From: Methylobacter tundripaludum
Lineage (GTDB): Bacteria > Pseudomonadota > Gammaproteobacteria > Methylococcales > Methylomonadaceae
Assembly (NCBI RefSeq): GCF_002934365.1
Contig: NZ_PTIY01000004.1
Coordinates: 1 to 64,000, forward strand
Direction: 5' to 3'
Length of the DNA: 64,000 bases
Positions 1 through 8,983 of the stretch are shown piece after piece (the first letter of the stretch is position 1; each line of letters starts with the position of its first letter). Under the pieces are notes generated by a model. That model had not been told where the DNA came from, did no database searches, and saw nothing but the letters and a program-made list of their open reading frames with translations. The position numbers and the translations under genes are program-made.

Positions 1-98
1 TTTAGCCTTTAGCCTTTAGCCTTTAGCCTTTAGCCTTTAGCCTTTAGCCTTTAGCCTTTAGCCTTTAGCCTTTAGCCTTTAGCCTTTAGCCTTTAGCC
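1..98. repeat. (TTTAGCC)n heptanucleotide tandem repeat
   Basis: Fourteen perfect head-to-tail copies of TTTAGCC (GGCTAAA on the other strand) run from the first base to 98, so the array probably continues outside the window. It ends five bases before the bamD stop codon at 103-105, in the 3' flank of bamD. No interruption is seen, which suggests recent slippage expansion. Each copy carries a stop triplet (TAG on +, TAA on -), and because the period is seven the array is closed in every frame. Function unknown. Confidence 0.97.
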
Positions 99-102
99 CG
101 TC

Positions 103-942
103 CTATTTTTCCAAGCCGATAAAATCCCAAACCTGATGCGAAAAGGTTGAATCTTTATGTTCGGGAACCGGCGGGCCGTTTGGGTAGTTTAGCTCGTAGA
201 CCCGGGCGGTATCTTTGGCAAGATCCGGCAGTTCAAGCTTGTTGTAGGCTTCCTGCATGATTTGCAACGCATAGGGAACCGCAGGCGTGCGCTGGTACTT
301 GTCAACGACGGTAGACGCCCTGTTGATGGCCGCAACATAAGCCTTGCGTTTCATGTAAAAACGGGCGACGTGGACTTCATACATCGCCAGATTGTTTTTA
401 AGCGCAATCATGCGTTGCTGGGCGTCGGCGACATATTTGCTGTTTGGGAATCGACGCAGAAGTTCGGAAAAATTGTCATAGGCATCGCGTGCGGTGCCGG
501 GATCGCGCTGCGACGTATCGGTGGGCAGGAAGCGATCGATAAAGCCTATGCCGCGATTGTAATTGACCAAGCCTTTTAAATAATAAGCATAATCGACGCT
601 GGAGCTGCGCGGGTTGACTTTGATAAAACGGTCTGCGGCGGCGATTGCGGCTTCAGGATCGCTGTTTTTATAATAGGCATAAGCAACATCGAGCTGGGCC
701 TGGGCGGATTCTTCGCCGAAAGGGTAGCGGGATTCAAGCGCTTCGTAGATCTTGATGGCTTTTTCGTAATTGCCGCTATCCAGCGCCGTTTTAGCCTGGC
801 TGCGAAACTTTTCCGCATTCCAGTCGGCATACTCGTCTTCGGTGTCCGATTCGCTGGAGCCGAGGCTCTTAAGCGTCTCACAGCCTTGAAGAGACAGGCC
901 TAAACAACAGATAAATAAAAATTTAATTAAAATTAATCGCAT
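103..942 (-). CDS. bamD: Outer membrane assembly lipoprotein BamD
   Basis: Essential lipoprotein of the BAM complex that inserts beta-barrel proteins into the outer membrane. The N-terminus is a lipoprotein signal peptide with lipobox LQGC (Cys about residue 21). An acidic linker follows, then tetratricopeptide-type helices starting near residue 45 (KTALDSGNYEKAIKIYEAL), as in the BamD/ComL family. The 279-residue length is slightly above the E. coli protein. It is transcribed divergently from rluD across about 120 bp, the usual gammaproteobacterial arrangement. Its 3' end abuts the heptamer repeat. Confidence 0.95.
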   Translation of the reverse strand: MRLILIKFLFICCLGLSLQGCETLKSLGSSESDTEDEYADWNAEKFRSQAKTALDSGNYEKAIKIYEALESRYPFGEESAQAQLDVAYAYYKNSDPEAAIAAADRFIKVNPRSSSVDYAYYLKGLVNYNRGIGFIDRFLPTDTSQRDPGTARDAYDNFSELLRRFPNSKYVADAQQRMIALKNNLAMYEVHVARFYMKRKAYVAAINRASTVVDKYQRTPAVPYALQIMQEAYNKLELPDLAKDTARVYELNYPNGPPVPEHKDSTFSHQVWDFIGLEK

Positions 943-1062
943 AGTGCTAACGACACGCTGTAATATAAGGGGTTTTTCTCGCTGGATTTAACTGCGATAC
1001 TTGAGATGGCTTGAGAATCCCGCGAGTATAACTTAACAATGGGTTAATCAGAAGAACTTGTT

Positions 1063-2007
1063 ATGACAAGATTAACGGCGGAAGTGCCATTTGAAATGGC
1101 CGGCATGCGATTAGATCAGGTGCTGGCGGAACTGTTTACGGATTATTCACGCAGCAAATTGCAGACTTGGGTTAAAGCCGGCAGGGTGCAGGTCAACGGC
1201 TTGGCGCTCAAACCCAAAGATAAGCTGGACGGCGGTGAAGTGATAACGCTGGATGCCGAGCCGGAAGTCGTAGTGACATCCGAAGCCGAAGAAATCCCGT
1301 TGGATATTATTTATGAAGATGAAAGCATCTTGATTGTGAACAAACCGGCAGGCTTGGTTGTGCATCCGGCGGTAGGGAACTGGAACGGTACGCTGCTGAA
1401 CGCCCTGCTGAATCACGATCCCAATCTGGAAACCTTGCCCAGGGCGGGCATTGTGCATAGGATCGATAAGGAAACCAGCGGCCTGCTGATGATTGCAAAA
1501 ACCTTGCAAGCCCATAACAGCCTGACCGAGCAACTACAGGATAGGGATATTACCCGAGAATATCTGGCGATTACCCGAGGCCGCATGACCGCAGGCGGCA
1601 CCGTCGATGAACCGATCGGCAGGCATCCTACCGACCGCAAACGCTATGCGGTCAGGGAGAACGGCAAGCATGCGGTGACCCATTACCGGGTTGGTCGGCG
1701 TTTTACCCGTCATACCCTGGTTCAGGTTAAGCTGGAAACCGGTCGCACCCATCAGATCAGGGTGCATATGGCGCACATCCGTTTTCCGCTGCTGGGCGAT
1801 CAAGTCTATGGCGGACGTTTTCAAATGCCGCCGGATTGCAGCGAACGGTTGGAAAAAGAATTACGCAGTTTCAAGCGTCAGGCCCTGCATGCGGCAAAAT
1901 TGGGTTTGCGGCATCCGGTTACCGATGAATATCTTGAGTGGGAGCAACCGCTGCCGGAGGATATGACCCGGTTGCTGGAAGCGCTGGCGGAAAATGAACG
2001 GGATTAA
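1063..2007 (+). CDS. rluD: 23S rRNA pseudouridine synthase RluD
   Basis: Isomerises uridines in helix 69 of 23S rRNA (positions 1911, 1915 and 1917 in E. coli). An N-terminal S4 RNA-binding domain (about residues 14-75) precedes the RsuA/RluA catalytic domain. The catalytic Asp lies in the motif HRIDKETSGLL, followed by the GRTHQIRVHM motif. The 314-residue length fits RluD. The next gene, pgeF, overlaps the last 14 bases, and bamD is divergent upstream, so bamD/rluD/pgeF is the conserved neighbourhood. RluD is preferred over RluC because of this context. Confidence 0.93.
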   Translation: MTRLTAEVPFEMAGMRLDQVLAELFTDYSRSKLQTWVKAGRVQVNGLALKPKDKLDGGEVITLDAEPEVVVTSEAEEIPLDIIYEDESILIVNKPAGLVVHPAVGNWNGTLLNALLNHDPNLETLPRAGIVHRIDKETSGLLMIAKTLQAHNSLTEQLQDRDITREYLAITRGRMTAGGTVDEPIGRHPTDRKRYAVRENGKHAVTHYRVGRRFTRHTLVQVKLETGRTHQIRVHMAHIRFPLLGDQVYGGRFQMPPDCSERLEKELRSFKRQALHAAKLGLRHPVTDEYLEWEQPLPEDMTRLLEALAENERD

Positions 2008-2731
2008 GCACTGGCTGACACCGGACTGGCCTGCACCGGCCAATGTTCATGCGGCGACCACATTGCGTAACGGCGGGGTCAGTTGCGGCGCTTACACCAG
2101 CCTTAATCCTGCCATGCATGTGGGCGATGACGTCGGCGTGGTTAAGCAAAACCGGCAGACCATTAAAGAATGGCTGGGCTTGCCTGGCGATCCGGTTTGG
2201 CTGGAGCAAATCCACAGCAATCGGGCGGTGCCTGCGGTAACAACCGAATCTTTGCAACAAGCCGATGCCAGTTATACTGCGGAGTCCGGGGTTGTTTGCG
2301 CGGTGTTGACCGCGGACTGTTTGCCGTTGCTGGTCTGCGCGGCTGACGGCAGCTGGGTGGCCGCGATTCATGCCGGGTGGCGGGGCTTGTTGGCCGGGGT
2401 GATCGGCAATACGGTTAGTGCAATGCAAAATAGCGATCTGCTGGTTTGGCTGGGGCCTGCAATCGGCCCGGACTGTTTTGAAGTCGGCGGCGAGGTACGG
2501 GATGCTTTTTTGCAGAAATCGGCCGCATTCAGCACTGCTTTTAAGCCGCAAAACAACGGCAAGTGGCTGGCTGACATCTACCAACTGGCCCGTATTGATC
2601 TGGCTATGATGGGGCTGAATATAAAAGTTTACGGCGGCGGTTTTTGCACCGTTACCGAACAGGAACGGTTTTATTCCTATCGCCGGGATAAACAAACAGG
2701 GCGTATGGCTACGCTGATTTGGAGAGAATAA
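1994..2731 (+). CDS. pgeF: Peptidoglycan editing factor PgeF (YfiH, laccase-fold family)
   Basis: Member of the DUF152/YfiH family. These cytoplasmic proteins are reported to remove wrongly built muropeptide precursors and were historically called polyphenol oxidases. The 245-residue protein shows the family landmarks: SLNPAMHVGDD near the N-terminus, VLTADCLPLLV with the conserved Cys, and AAIHAGWRG with the conserved His, then the C-terminal YSYRRDKQTGR. It starts inside rluD with a 14-base overlap, so it is probably translated from the same message. The exact substrate is family knowledge, not visible here. Confidence 0.9.
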   Translation: MNGIKHWLTPDWPAPANVHAATTLRNGGVSCGAYTSLNPAMHVGDDVGVVKQNRQTIKEWLGLPGDPVWLEQIHSNRAVPAVTTESLQQADASYTAESGVVCAVLTADCLPLLVCAADGSWVAAIHAGWRGLLAGVIGNTVSAMQNSDLLVWLGPAIGPDCFEVGGEVRDAFLQKSAAFSTAFKPQNNGKWLADIYQLARIDLAMMGLNIKVYGGGFCTVTEQERFYSYRRDKQTGRMATLIWRE

Positions 2732-2735
2732 AGTA

Positions 2736-3560
2736 GTGGATTTACTGATATTAATTATCATCTTTACGGCGGTTGGCGGCGTGTTAAGCGTTATGGCGGC
2801 TGCAATTTTTCTGTTGTTACCGGATCATCGCAGGAATGCGGTGTTGCCGCACGGCATCAGTTTTGCGATAGGCGCATTACTGGCGGTCGCTTTTTGGGGA
2901 CTGATTCCCGAGGCATTTTCAGAAATCAAGCCGGAGCGGTTTCAATCGTTGTCAGGGACAATTCTGGCAGGCGTGCTCGGTTTTTTTGTGTTGGAAAAGT
3001 TGCTGATCTGGCGGCATTGCCATTCCGGCAGTTGCGAGGCCCACGGCGATGAGGAGGAACACGATCATGATCACGGGCATAGCCACAGTCATAGTTCGGC
3101 TAAGTCGGCCGGTGCATTGATTATTCTCGGCGACAGCATCCACAATTTTGTCGATGGGGTTTTAATCGCGGCAGCGTTCTTGACCGATGTGCAATTAGGC
3201 ATAGTCACCAGTCTGGCCGTTGCGGCGCATGAAATTCCGCAGGAAGTGGGCGATTTTGCAATTTTGCTGCACAGCGGCTATTCCAAAAGCAAGGCGCTTT
3301 TTTACAATATGTTCGCCAGCTTAACCACGGTTTTGGGCGGCGTGTTGGCGTATTTCGGCTTGGAAGATTTGCATGACAGCCTACCGTATTTCCTGGCGCT
3401 GGCGGCCTCAAGTTTTATTTATATCGCAGTAGCCGATTTGATACCGTCATTGCATAAAAAGACCGACATGAAAACATCGTTGCAGCAGATTGCCTTGATT
3501 GCGATGGGGGTGTTGTTGATTTGTTCGTTGCATGGCATTGCGCATAATATGGAAGTTTAG
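2736..3560 (+). CDS. ZIP-family divalent metal transporter
   Basis: Integral inner-membrane transporter, probably for zinc or iron uptake. It has about eight hydrophobic helices. A cytoplasmic histidine-rich loop (residues about 105-130, with HDHDHGHSHSHSS) follows the third helix. The ZIP metal-site motifs are DSIHNFVDGV in helix IV and AAHEIPQEVGDFAILLHSG in helix V. The start is GTG at 2736, four bases after the pgeF stop, so it may be cotranscribed with rluD-pgeF. Metal specificity cannot be read from the sequence. Confidence 0.9.
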   Translation: MDLLILIIIFTAVGGVLSVMAAAIFLLLPDHRRNAVLPHGISFAIGALLAVAFWGLIPEAFSEIKPERFQSLSGTILAGVLGFFVLEKLLIWRHCHSGSCEAHGDEEEHDHDHGHSHSHSSAKSAGALIILGDSIHNFVDGVLIAAAFLTDVQLGIVTSLAVAAHEIPQEVGDFAILLHSGYSKSKALFYNMFASLTTVLGGVLAYFGLEDLHDSLPYFLALAASSFIYIAVADLIPSLHKKTDMKTSLQQIALIAMGVLLICSLHGIAHNMEV

Positions 3561-3597
3561 GGCGAAAGGCATGGAGCTTGTAGGGCGGTTGTTTCGC

Positions 3598-3656
3598 GGC
3601 ACGAGTGCATGGATGCAGGAGGTAGAGCAACGCAGGAGCAGTTGCCGAGTAAACCG
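3598..3656 (-). repeat. Dispersed CTACCTCC repeat, copy A
   Basis: On the minus strand this is a roughly 50 bp unit (CTCGGCAACTGCTCCTGCG, then TTGCTCTACCTCCTGCATCC, then ATGCACTCG). It is nearly identical to copies at 13331-13382 and 17873-17923. It is flanked on the minus strand by GGCGGTTT on one side and AACCGCC on the other, as if inserted in an older palindrome. On the plus strand it carries a strong SD-like AGGAGGT. Not a gene. Confidence 0.85.
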
Positions 3657-3679
3657 CCAATCATTGCACAATGCCAATG

Positions 3680-3877
3680 TCAGTTTTGCATAGTTGTGGT
3701 GGATTGCCTGCGGCGAATCCACCTTACAGCGTTCGATTTCATGTTGTCCTTTAGCATGTTTCCGTCGAAGTCGAACAAGCCTCTTTGCCCTTGATATTCA
3801 GCATGAAAATGTGGAGGGTTATGTTCGTTATAGAACATCCTGATTATAATACCAAAGAACATCGACACATAAGGCAT
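3680..3877 (-). pseudogene. Truncated DUF4160 protein gene
   Basis: The first 45-50 codons encode a clear DUF4160 N-terminus (SMFFGIIIRMFYNEHNPPHF, then HAEYQGQ and a FDFDGNMLKDN segment). Full DUF4160 proteins run to about 80-90 residues with a conserved Trp-rich helix; here homology stops and the last 15 or so codons (ending STTTMQN) come from unrelated DNA. Part of that DNA is the hairpin at 3698-3723. The ATG is five bases after the reverse-transcriptase stop, on the same strand. DUF4160 proteins usually pair with DUF2442 proteins, which are absent here, so I call it a broken remnant; a short functional product cannot be excluded. Confidence 0.7.
3698..3723. repeat. GGTGGATT palindrome (REP-like)
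   Basis: A perfect 8-bp inverted repeat, GGTGGATT (3698-3705) and AATCCACC (3716-3723), with a GC-rich 10-base loop. It lies within the end of the DUF4160 remnant and marks where its family homology is lost. It resembles the REP-like GGTGGATT/AATCCACC hairpins common between proteobacterial genes. Confidence 0.75.
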
Positions 3878-3882
3878 TTGGG

Positions 3883-5391
3883 TTAAGGGTATTTTTCTTC
3901 AAATAAAGAAATCTCATCGATTTCAATAATAGGTTTAATTTTATTTAACCTATCGGCATCGATTATTGCAGTATTGCAAACAATGCCTTTTAGCTCTTCA
4001 ATTAACCAATCCGACTCCCATAAAATATCATTTTTAACTGAGTTAGGTTGGGAAACAATTTCACATAAAGGTTCTTTGAACTGAGTTTCGTTAAACACAT
4101 TACTAGCTATTGAAATTCTTTGTAACCAAATATCAATTAATCCCGTATTTGGTATAGTATCAAATCGTTTTTTTACTTTGTTAAAAATAGTAGTTTTATT
4201 GTTCTCATCCAAATGTGATATTAGTTTGCTTAAAATTGCAGCAACATTTTGATAGGTTGATGGATTTTTATACGCAATGTCAGAAGCGATAGATATTAAA
4301 ACGGCAATATCCTCTTTAATATTTTTTTTCTTATGTAGTCGTTTATAAAAAAGTAATAGTTCTTTTTTAACACTACCAGAATTAGGGTGCAGCCCCGAAA
4401 GCTTATGGATAAACATAAGTTGTTTTTGCAATCCTCTGTGTCGCATAGAATTATTTAAAATAAACCATTTGTCGGGCTTAATTGATTCTTTAATTAAATT
4501 ATCGGAAATCACAGTTTTGTCTGCATTAAGTTTCATTCCTAAGCTAGCGAGAACCTCTGATAGAACTTTTAATACTCTCAAGCTGTCGGATTCGTTTTGA
4601 GTAAATATCCGGTAATCATCTCTATATCTAATAACTTTGTAATCTAAGCTATGTAGCTTAATGTAACAATTTAAATCTATATAACTAAGTACGATTTCAG
4701 CTAAAAAATCCATTAGAACACTGCCTTGTGGGATGCCATTCGTTTGTCCAAAAGACATATCTCGCAAAATGGTGTCAACTTTATTGCCAATCAGACAATT
4801 ACCTTTCTCGTTCTTTGCTCTTTTTTTGCCATGTACAGCCCATGGAATTGAATGGGTATAAATTGAGCCATAACAGTCAGCAATATCGGCATGAATAATG
4901 CAGGAAAAATCTATAGACATTTTTAATGATACTTGCTCAATTTCCTGCCACCAAGTATTTACCTGAGTAGCTTTATCAGACTCACTTGAAAGAGATACCC
5001 TTGGTAAGCTTTTGCACTCGATACGGCTATTAACTTTTTTAGATATAGCATTTAATCTATTTTTGATTAATGTCCAGTTATTAGGATTGGTTGTTTGATG
5101 GGCAAGCGATACATACAATGCTGGATGAATAAGCTTCAATGGTCGCCATGAGAAGCGCCCATCTTTATTCGATAGCAAAGTGTGATTGATATTTTCATGA
5201 TTTGAAGGCTTGTTTTTCTTACTTTGATAAATACTATCAAATGCCTTGTTCGCAATTTTTTTTGATAGTGAATTAATTAAAATTTGGAAATTAATGTAAT
5301 TTGGCAAGTCAATATTGCAATAACTGTCATTTTTCAAAAAAAATGATCTAGCTTCTTTTGCGCTCAGGTCTAATATAGATTTGCTTTTCAC
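3883..5391 (-). CDS. Antiviral-type reverse transcriptase (UG/Abi-like, YRDD)
   Basis: A 502-residue reverse transcriptase. Seen directly: motif A near residues 165-180 (HADIADCYGSIYTHSIPWA), motif B near 222 (GIPQGSVLMDFLAEI), and the catalytic YRDD near 255-258 (VIRYRDDYRIF). No group II intron maturase (X, En) or retron-type C-terminus is seen. Residues 310-502 look all-helical, as in the C-terminal helical repeats of the 'unknown group' (UG), AbiA and DRT reverse transcriptases. The SIYTHSIPWA stretch after motif A also points to that branch. The gene is strikingly AT-rich (about a third GC by eye) against its neighbours, a sign of transfer. It sits 90 bp after hepT and five bases before the DUF4160 remnant, all on one strand. 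I cannot assign a DRT type; phage defence is inference. Confidence 0.85.
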   Translation of the reverse strand: MKSKSILDLSAKEARSFFLKNDSYCNIDLPNYINFQILINSLSKKIANKAFDSIYQSKKNKPSNHENINHTLLSNKDGRFSWRPLKLIHPALYVSLAHQTTNPNNWTLIKNRLNAISKKVNSRIECKSLPRVSLSSESDKATQVNTWWQEIEQVSLKMSIDFSCIIHADIADCYGSIYTHSIPWAVHGKKRAKNEKGNCLIGNKVDTILRDMSFGQTNGIPQGSVLMDFLAEIVLSYIDLNCYIKLHSLDYKVIRYRDDYRIFTQNESDSLRVLKVLSEVLASLGMKLNADKTVISDNLIKESIKPDKWFILNNSMRHRGLQKQLMFIHKLSGLHPNSGSVKKELLLFYKRLHKKKNIKEDIAVLISIASDIAYKNPSTYQNVAAILSKLISHLDENNKTTIFNKVKKRFDTIPNTGLIDIWLQRISIASNVFNETQFKEPLCEIVSQPNSVKNDILWESDWLIEELKGIVCNTAIIDADRLNKIKPIIEIDEISLFEEKYP

Positions 5392-5481
5392 TAAATAAAC
5401 AACCTAAAAGGTATTGGATTTGCATGATAGGTAGATCGAGCAGCTTCTTCTCGTTGCCCGATTGTAGGCTGCGTACCCACA

Positions 5482-5874
5482 TTACTCGGACTTATCAGTG
5501 CCGTGGACATCATTTCTTTCATCACCGGCATTTTTAAGAATATCGGGCAATCTTTCCAGTAGTTGCGGCAATGCCGTCTGCACCGTATCCCAAACTACTT
5601 CAAGGTTAATTTCGAAATAGCCATGCGCGATGCGGTTACGCATGCCCTTCATGCTTCGCCAAGGTATGTCGGGATGCAGGTCGAGGAATTGCTCGTAGTC
5701 CTTGAGCAATTTGGTGGCAGCCTCGCCAATGATGACGAGATTTAAAATCACCGCTTGTTGAGTCCGCTTATCGGCAAGGAAGTCATTCTTATCCAGCCCT
5801 TCTGTATACTCGCATGCCTGCTGTGCGGCTTCGAGCATATGCTCTAAATAGTCGGGAAGACGGTTTTCATTCAT
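5482..5874 (-). CDS. hepT: HepT-like toxin (DUF86, type VII TA ribonuclease)
   Basis: A 130-residue HEPN-fold protein of the DUF86/HepT family. The RNase motif R-x4-H-x-Y is intact at R79, H84 and Y86 (RNRIAHGY). An all-helical N-terminus contains the conserved segment LVIIGEAATKLL. The partner nucleotidyltransferase lies immediately upstream with an ATGA overlap (5871-5874). In studied pairs MntA adds AMP to the Tyr of this motif to silence the toxin. Its composition is like the host chromosome, unlike the reverse transcriptase next to it. Confidence 0.9.
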   Translation of the reverse strand: MNENRLPDYLEHMLEAAQQACEYTEGLDKNDFLADKRTQQAVILNLVIIGEAATKLLKDYEQFLDLHPDIPWRSMKGMRNRIAHGYFEINLEVVWDTVQTALPQLLERLPDILKNAGDERNDVHGTDKSE

Positions 5875-6161
5875 ATCAAGCGGGCTTCGGCAAGCACCTG
5901 ATCGCGGAACTTCGGCGGCAGATCGCCGGGCGTCCGCAAATCGACCGTAACGCCAAGCAGTTCTTCCAGTTCAATTTGCAGGCCGCCAAGGTCGAATAAG
6001 GTGGTGCCGGGTAATGCATCCACCAGCAAATCAAGGTCGCTGCCGTCCCGGTCGTCTCCATGCAGCACAGAACCGAACACGCGAGGGTTTGCCGTGTGGA
6101 AGCGGTTCGCCGCCTCGCGCACTGCATTTCGTTTCAAGTCAAGCGCAATGGAGGGTCTCAT
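5871..6161 (-). CDS. mntA: MntA-like antitoxin nucleotidyltransferase
   Basis: A 96-residue minimal nucleotidyltransferase of the MNT/KNTase type. The catalytic signature GS-x10-D-x-D is complete: G30-S31 in VFGSVLHG and D42/D44 in SDLDLLV. In the MntA-HepT type VII toxin-antitoxin system this enzyme AMPylates HepT and neutralises it. It overlaps hepT by four bases with the antitoxin first, as expected. It is the first gene of the minus-strand patch that continues into hepT, the reverse transcriptase and the DUF4160 remnant. Confidence 0.9.
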   Translation of the reverse strand: MRPSIALDLKRNAVREAANRFHTANPRVFGSVLHGDDRDGSDLDLLVDALPGTTLFDLGGLQIELEELLGVTVDLRTPGDLPPKFRDQVLAEARLI

Positions 6162-6228
6162 AAGTTAAACATATCTGCCTAGATACAAGTACGCAAACAA
6201 TTTGCGGTTATGTTAAAAAACACTGCCG

Positions 6229-7872
<1,644 letters not shown>

Positions 7873-7936
7873 TTAATTCGACAATTAACCTGGTGGACTA
7901 AAGTACACCAAAATTCTTATCTAGTGTAGATCAATT

Positions 7937-8479
7937 ATGTTGCGAATTTATTTATTGCTGTGTTGTGGATTTTTTTCTGTTGCTGCGGTTGCGGACGATG
8001 ATGTCTGGCTTTTAGTGGATACGAAAGCCCTCACTATCGATGTAAAAAAAGGTGAGCAGACGCTTGAAACCATAAATGGTATCGCCATTGGCCGAGGAGG
8101 CGCCGGATTTAAACGTCATCAGGGCGATAACGTCACGCCTTTCGGCAGTTACCGGATAGGCTGGGTTGGTGAAAAAAGTAATTTCAGGAAGTTTTTCGGC
8201 TTGACTTATCCGTCCGCAGAAGATGCTCAAAAGGCCTTGGAGCAGGGGGTCATTAATCGGGGGGCTTATAACAGCATTGTGACGGCTCATCGGTTCCATC
8301 AAGTGCCGCCGCAAAATACGCCTTTAGGTGGACGAATCGGCATTCACGGCTTGGGGCGAGCGGACGAAAAAATTCATAAATCAATGAATTGGACGCATGG
8401 TTGTATTGCGTTGACTAACGGCCAGATTGATCATTTGAGTCAATGGCTGGACAAAGGAATGCTGGTAAAAATAAAATAA
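7937..8479 (+). CDS. Secreted L,D-transpeptidase (YkuD domain)
   Basis: A 180-residue exported protein with an N-terminal signal peptide (hydrophobic LLLCCGFFSVAAVA, cleavage near residue 20). The YkuD catalytic domain has the signature H-x-n-(S/T)HGC as IGIHGLGRADEK then MNWTHGCIALTN, so the active Cys is present. Such enzymes make 3-3 cross-links or attach lipoproteins to peptidoglycan. An alanine-zipper Lpp-like lipoprotein is encoded 84 bp downstream on the same strand, which suggests the lipoprotein-anchoring role; that link is inference. Confidence 0.88.
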   Translation: MLRIYLLLCCGFFSVAAVADDDVWLLVDTKALTIDVKKGEQTLETINGIAIGRGGAGFKRHQGDNVTPFGSYRIGWVGEKSNFRKFFGLTYPSAEDAQKALEQGVINRGAYNSIVTAHRFHQVPPQNTPLGGRIGIHGLGRADEKIHKSMNWTHGCIALTNGQIDHLSQWLDKGMLVKIK

Positions 8480-8563
8480 AACTGGAAAATAATTTAAAAA
8501 CAGTGCAGAATTAAATTTGGTAAGGTTTTTTTTGTAGTAATAACTTTAGAAAAGGAAAATAAG

Positions 8564-8842
8564 ATGAAAAAAGTAATGAAATTGTCAATGGTTGCTCTGG
8601 TTGCTAGCTTGGTTGTTGGTTGCGCAAGCACTTCAGACGTTGAAAACTTACAATCACAAATTGATGGATTGAAAACTTCTGTTGCACAAGCATCTGCTGA
8701 TGCAGCTAGCGCAAAAAGCGCTGCTGATTCTGCTTCTGCTCAAGCTGCTTCTGCTGAAGCTGCTGCTAACCGTGCAGCTCAGTATGCTCAAGACACAAAC
8801 AGCAAACTGGACAGCATGTTCAAAAAATCAATGATGAAATAA
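8564..8842 (+). CDS. Lpp/OprI-like alanine-zipper lipoprotein
   Basis: A 92-residue lipoprotein. The signal peptide ends in lipobox VVGC (Cys about residue 20), followed by CASTSDVENLQSQIDGL as in Lpp-family proteins. The rest is a heptad-patterned coiled coil very rich in Ala and Ser. The C-terminus is basic and ends in Lys (KKSMMK), as Braun's lipoprotein does, where that Lys is the peptidoglycan attachment point. An SD (AAAGGAAAAT) precedes the ATG and a strong terminator follows at 8867-8899, indicating a short abundant transcript. Confidence 0.88.
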   Translation: MKKVMKLSMVALVASLVVGCASTSDVENLQSQIDGLKTSVAQASADAASAKSAADSASAQAASAEAAANRAAQYAQDTNSKLDSMFKKSMMK

Positions 8843-8866
8843 ATCATCGCTGATTTGAAAAATAAA

Positions 8867-8899
8867 AAGCCCGGTGGGATTCCACCGGGCTTTTTTTTT
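8867..8899 (+). terminator. Rho-independent terminator after lpp-like gene
   Basis: A perfect 11-bp stem (AAGCCCGGTGG pairing with CCACCGGGCTT) with loop GATT is followed by a run of nine T (8891-8899). It sits 25 bases after the lipoprotein stop codon. An A-run on the 5' side makes it possibly bidirectional. Confidence 0.95.
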
Positions 8900-8983
8900 G
8901 AGCGGACGATTCAGTTGTGATGAATTGAGTCCAAGCACTGTTTACCCGTGGTAGAATAAAACCTTTTTTAATTCATCACATTC

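Noticed and set aside
1-98. CRISPR array
   Set aside because: The repeat is a spacerless 7-mer tandem; no CRISPR-like repeat-spacer pattern or cas gene occurs in the window.
1919-2761. 280-codon antisense frame over rluD/pgeF
   Set aside because: It covers pgeF on the opposite strand and has no family features.
5392-5481. Retron-like ncRNA upstream of the reverse transcriptase
   Set aside because: Only 90 bases, with no long a1/a2 inverted repeats or msr/msd-like stems; the RT motifs also do not look retron-type.
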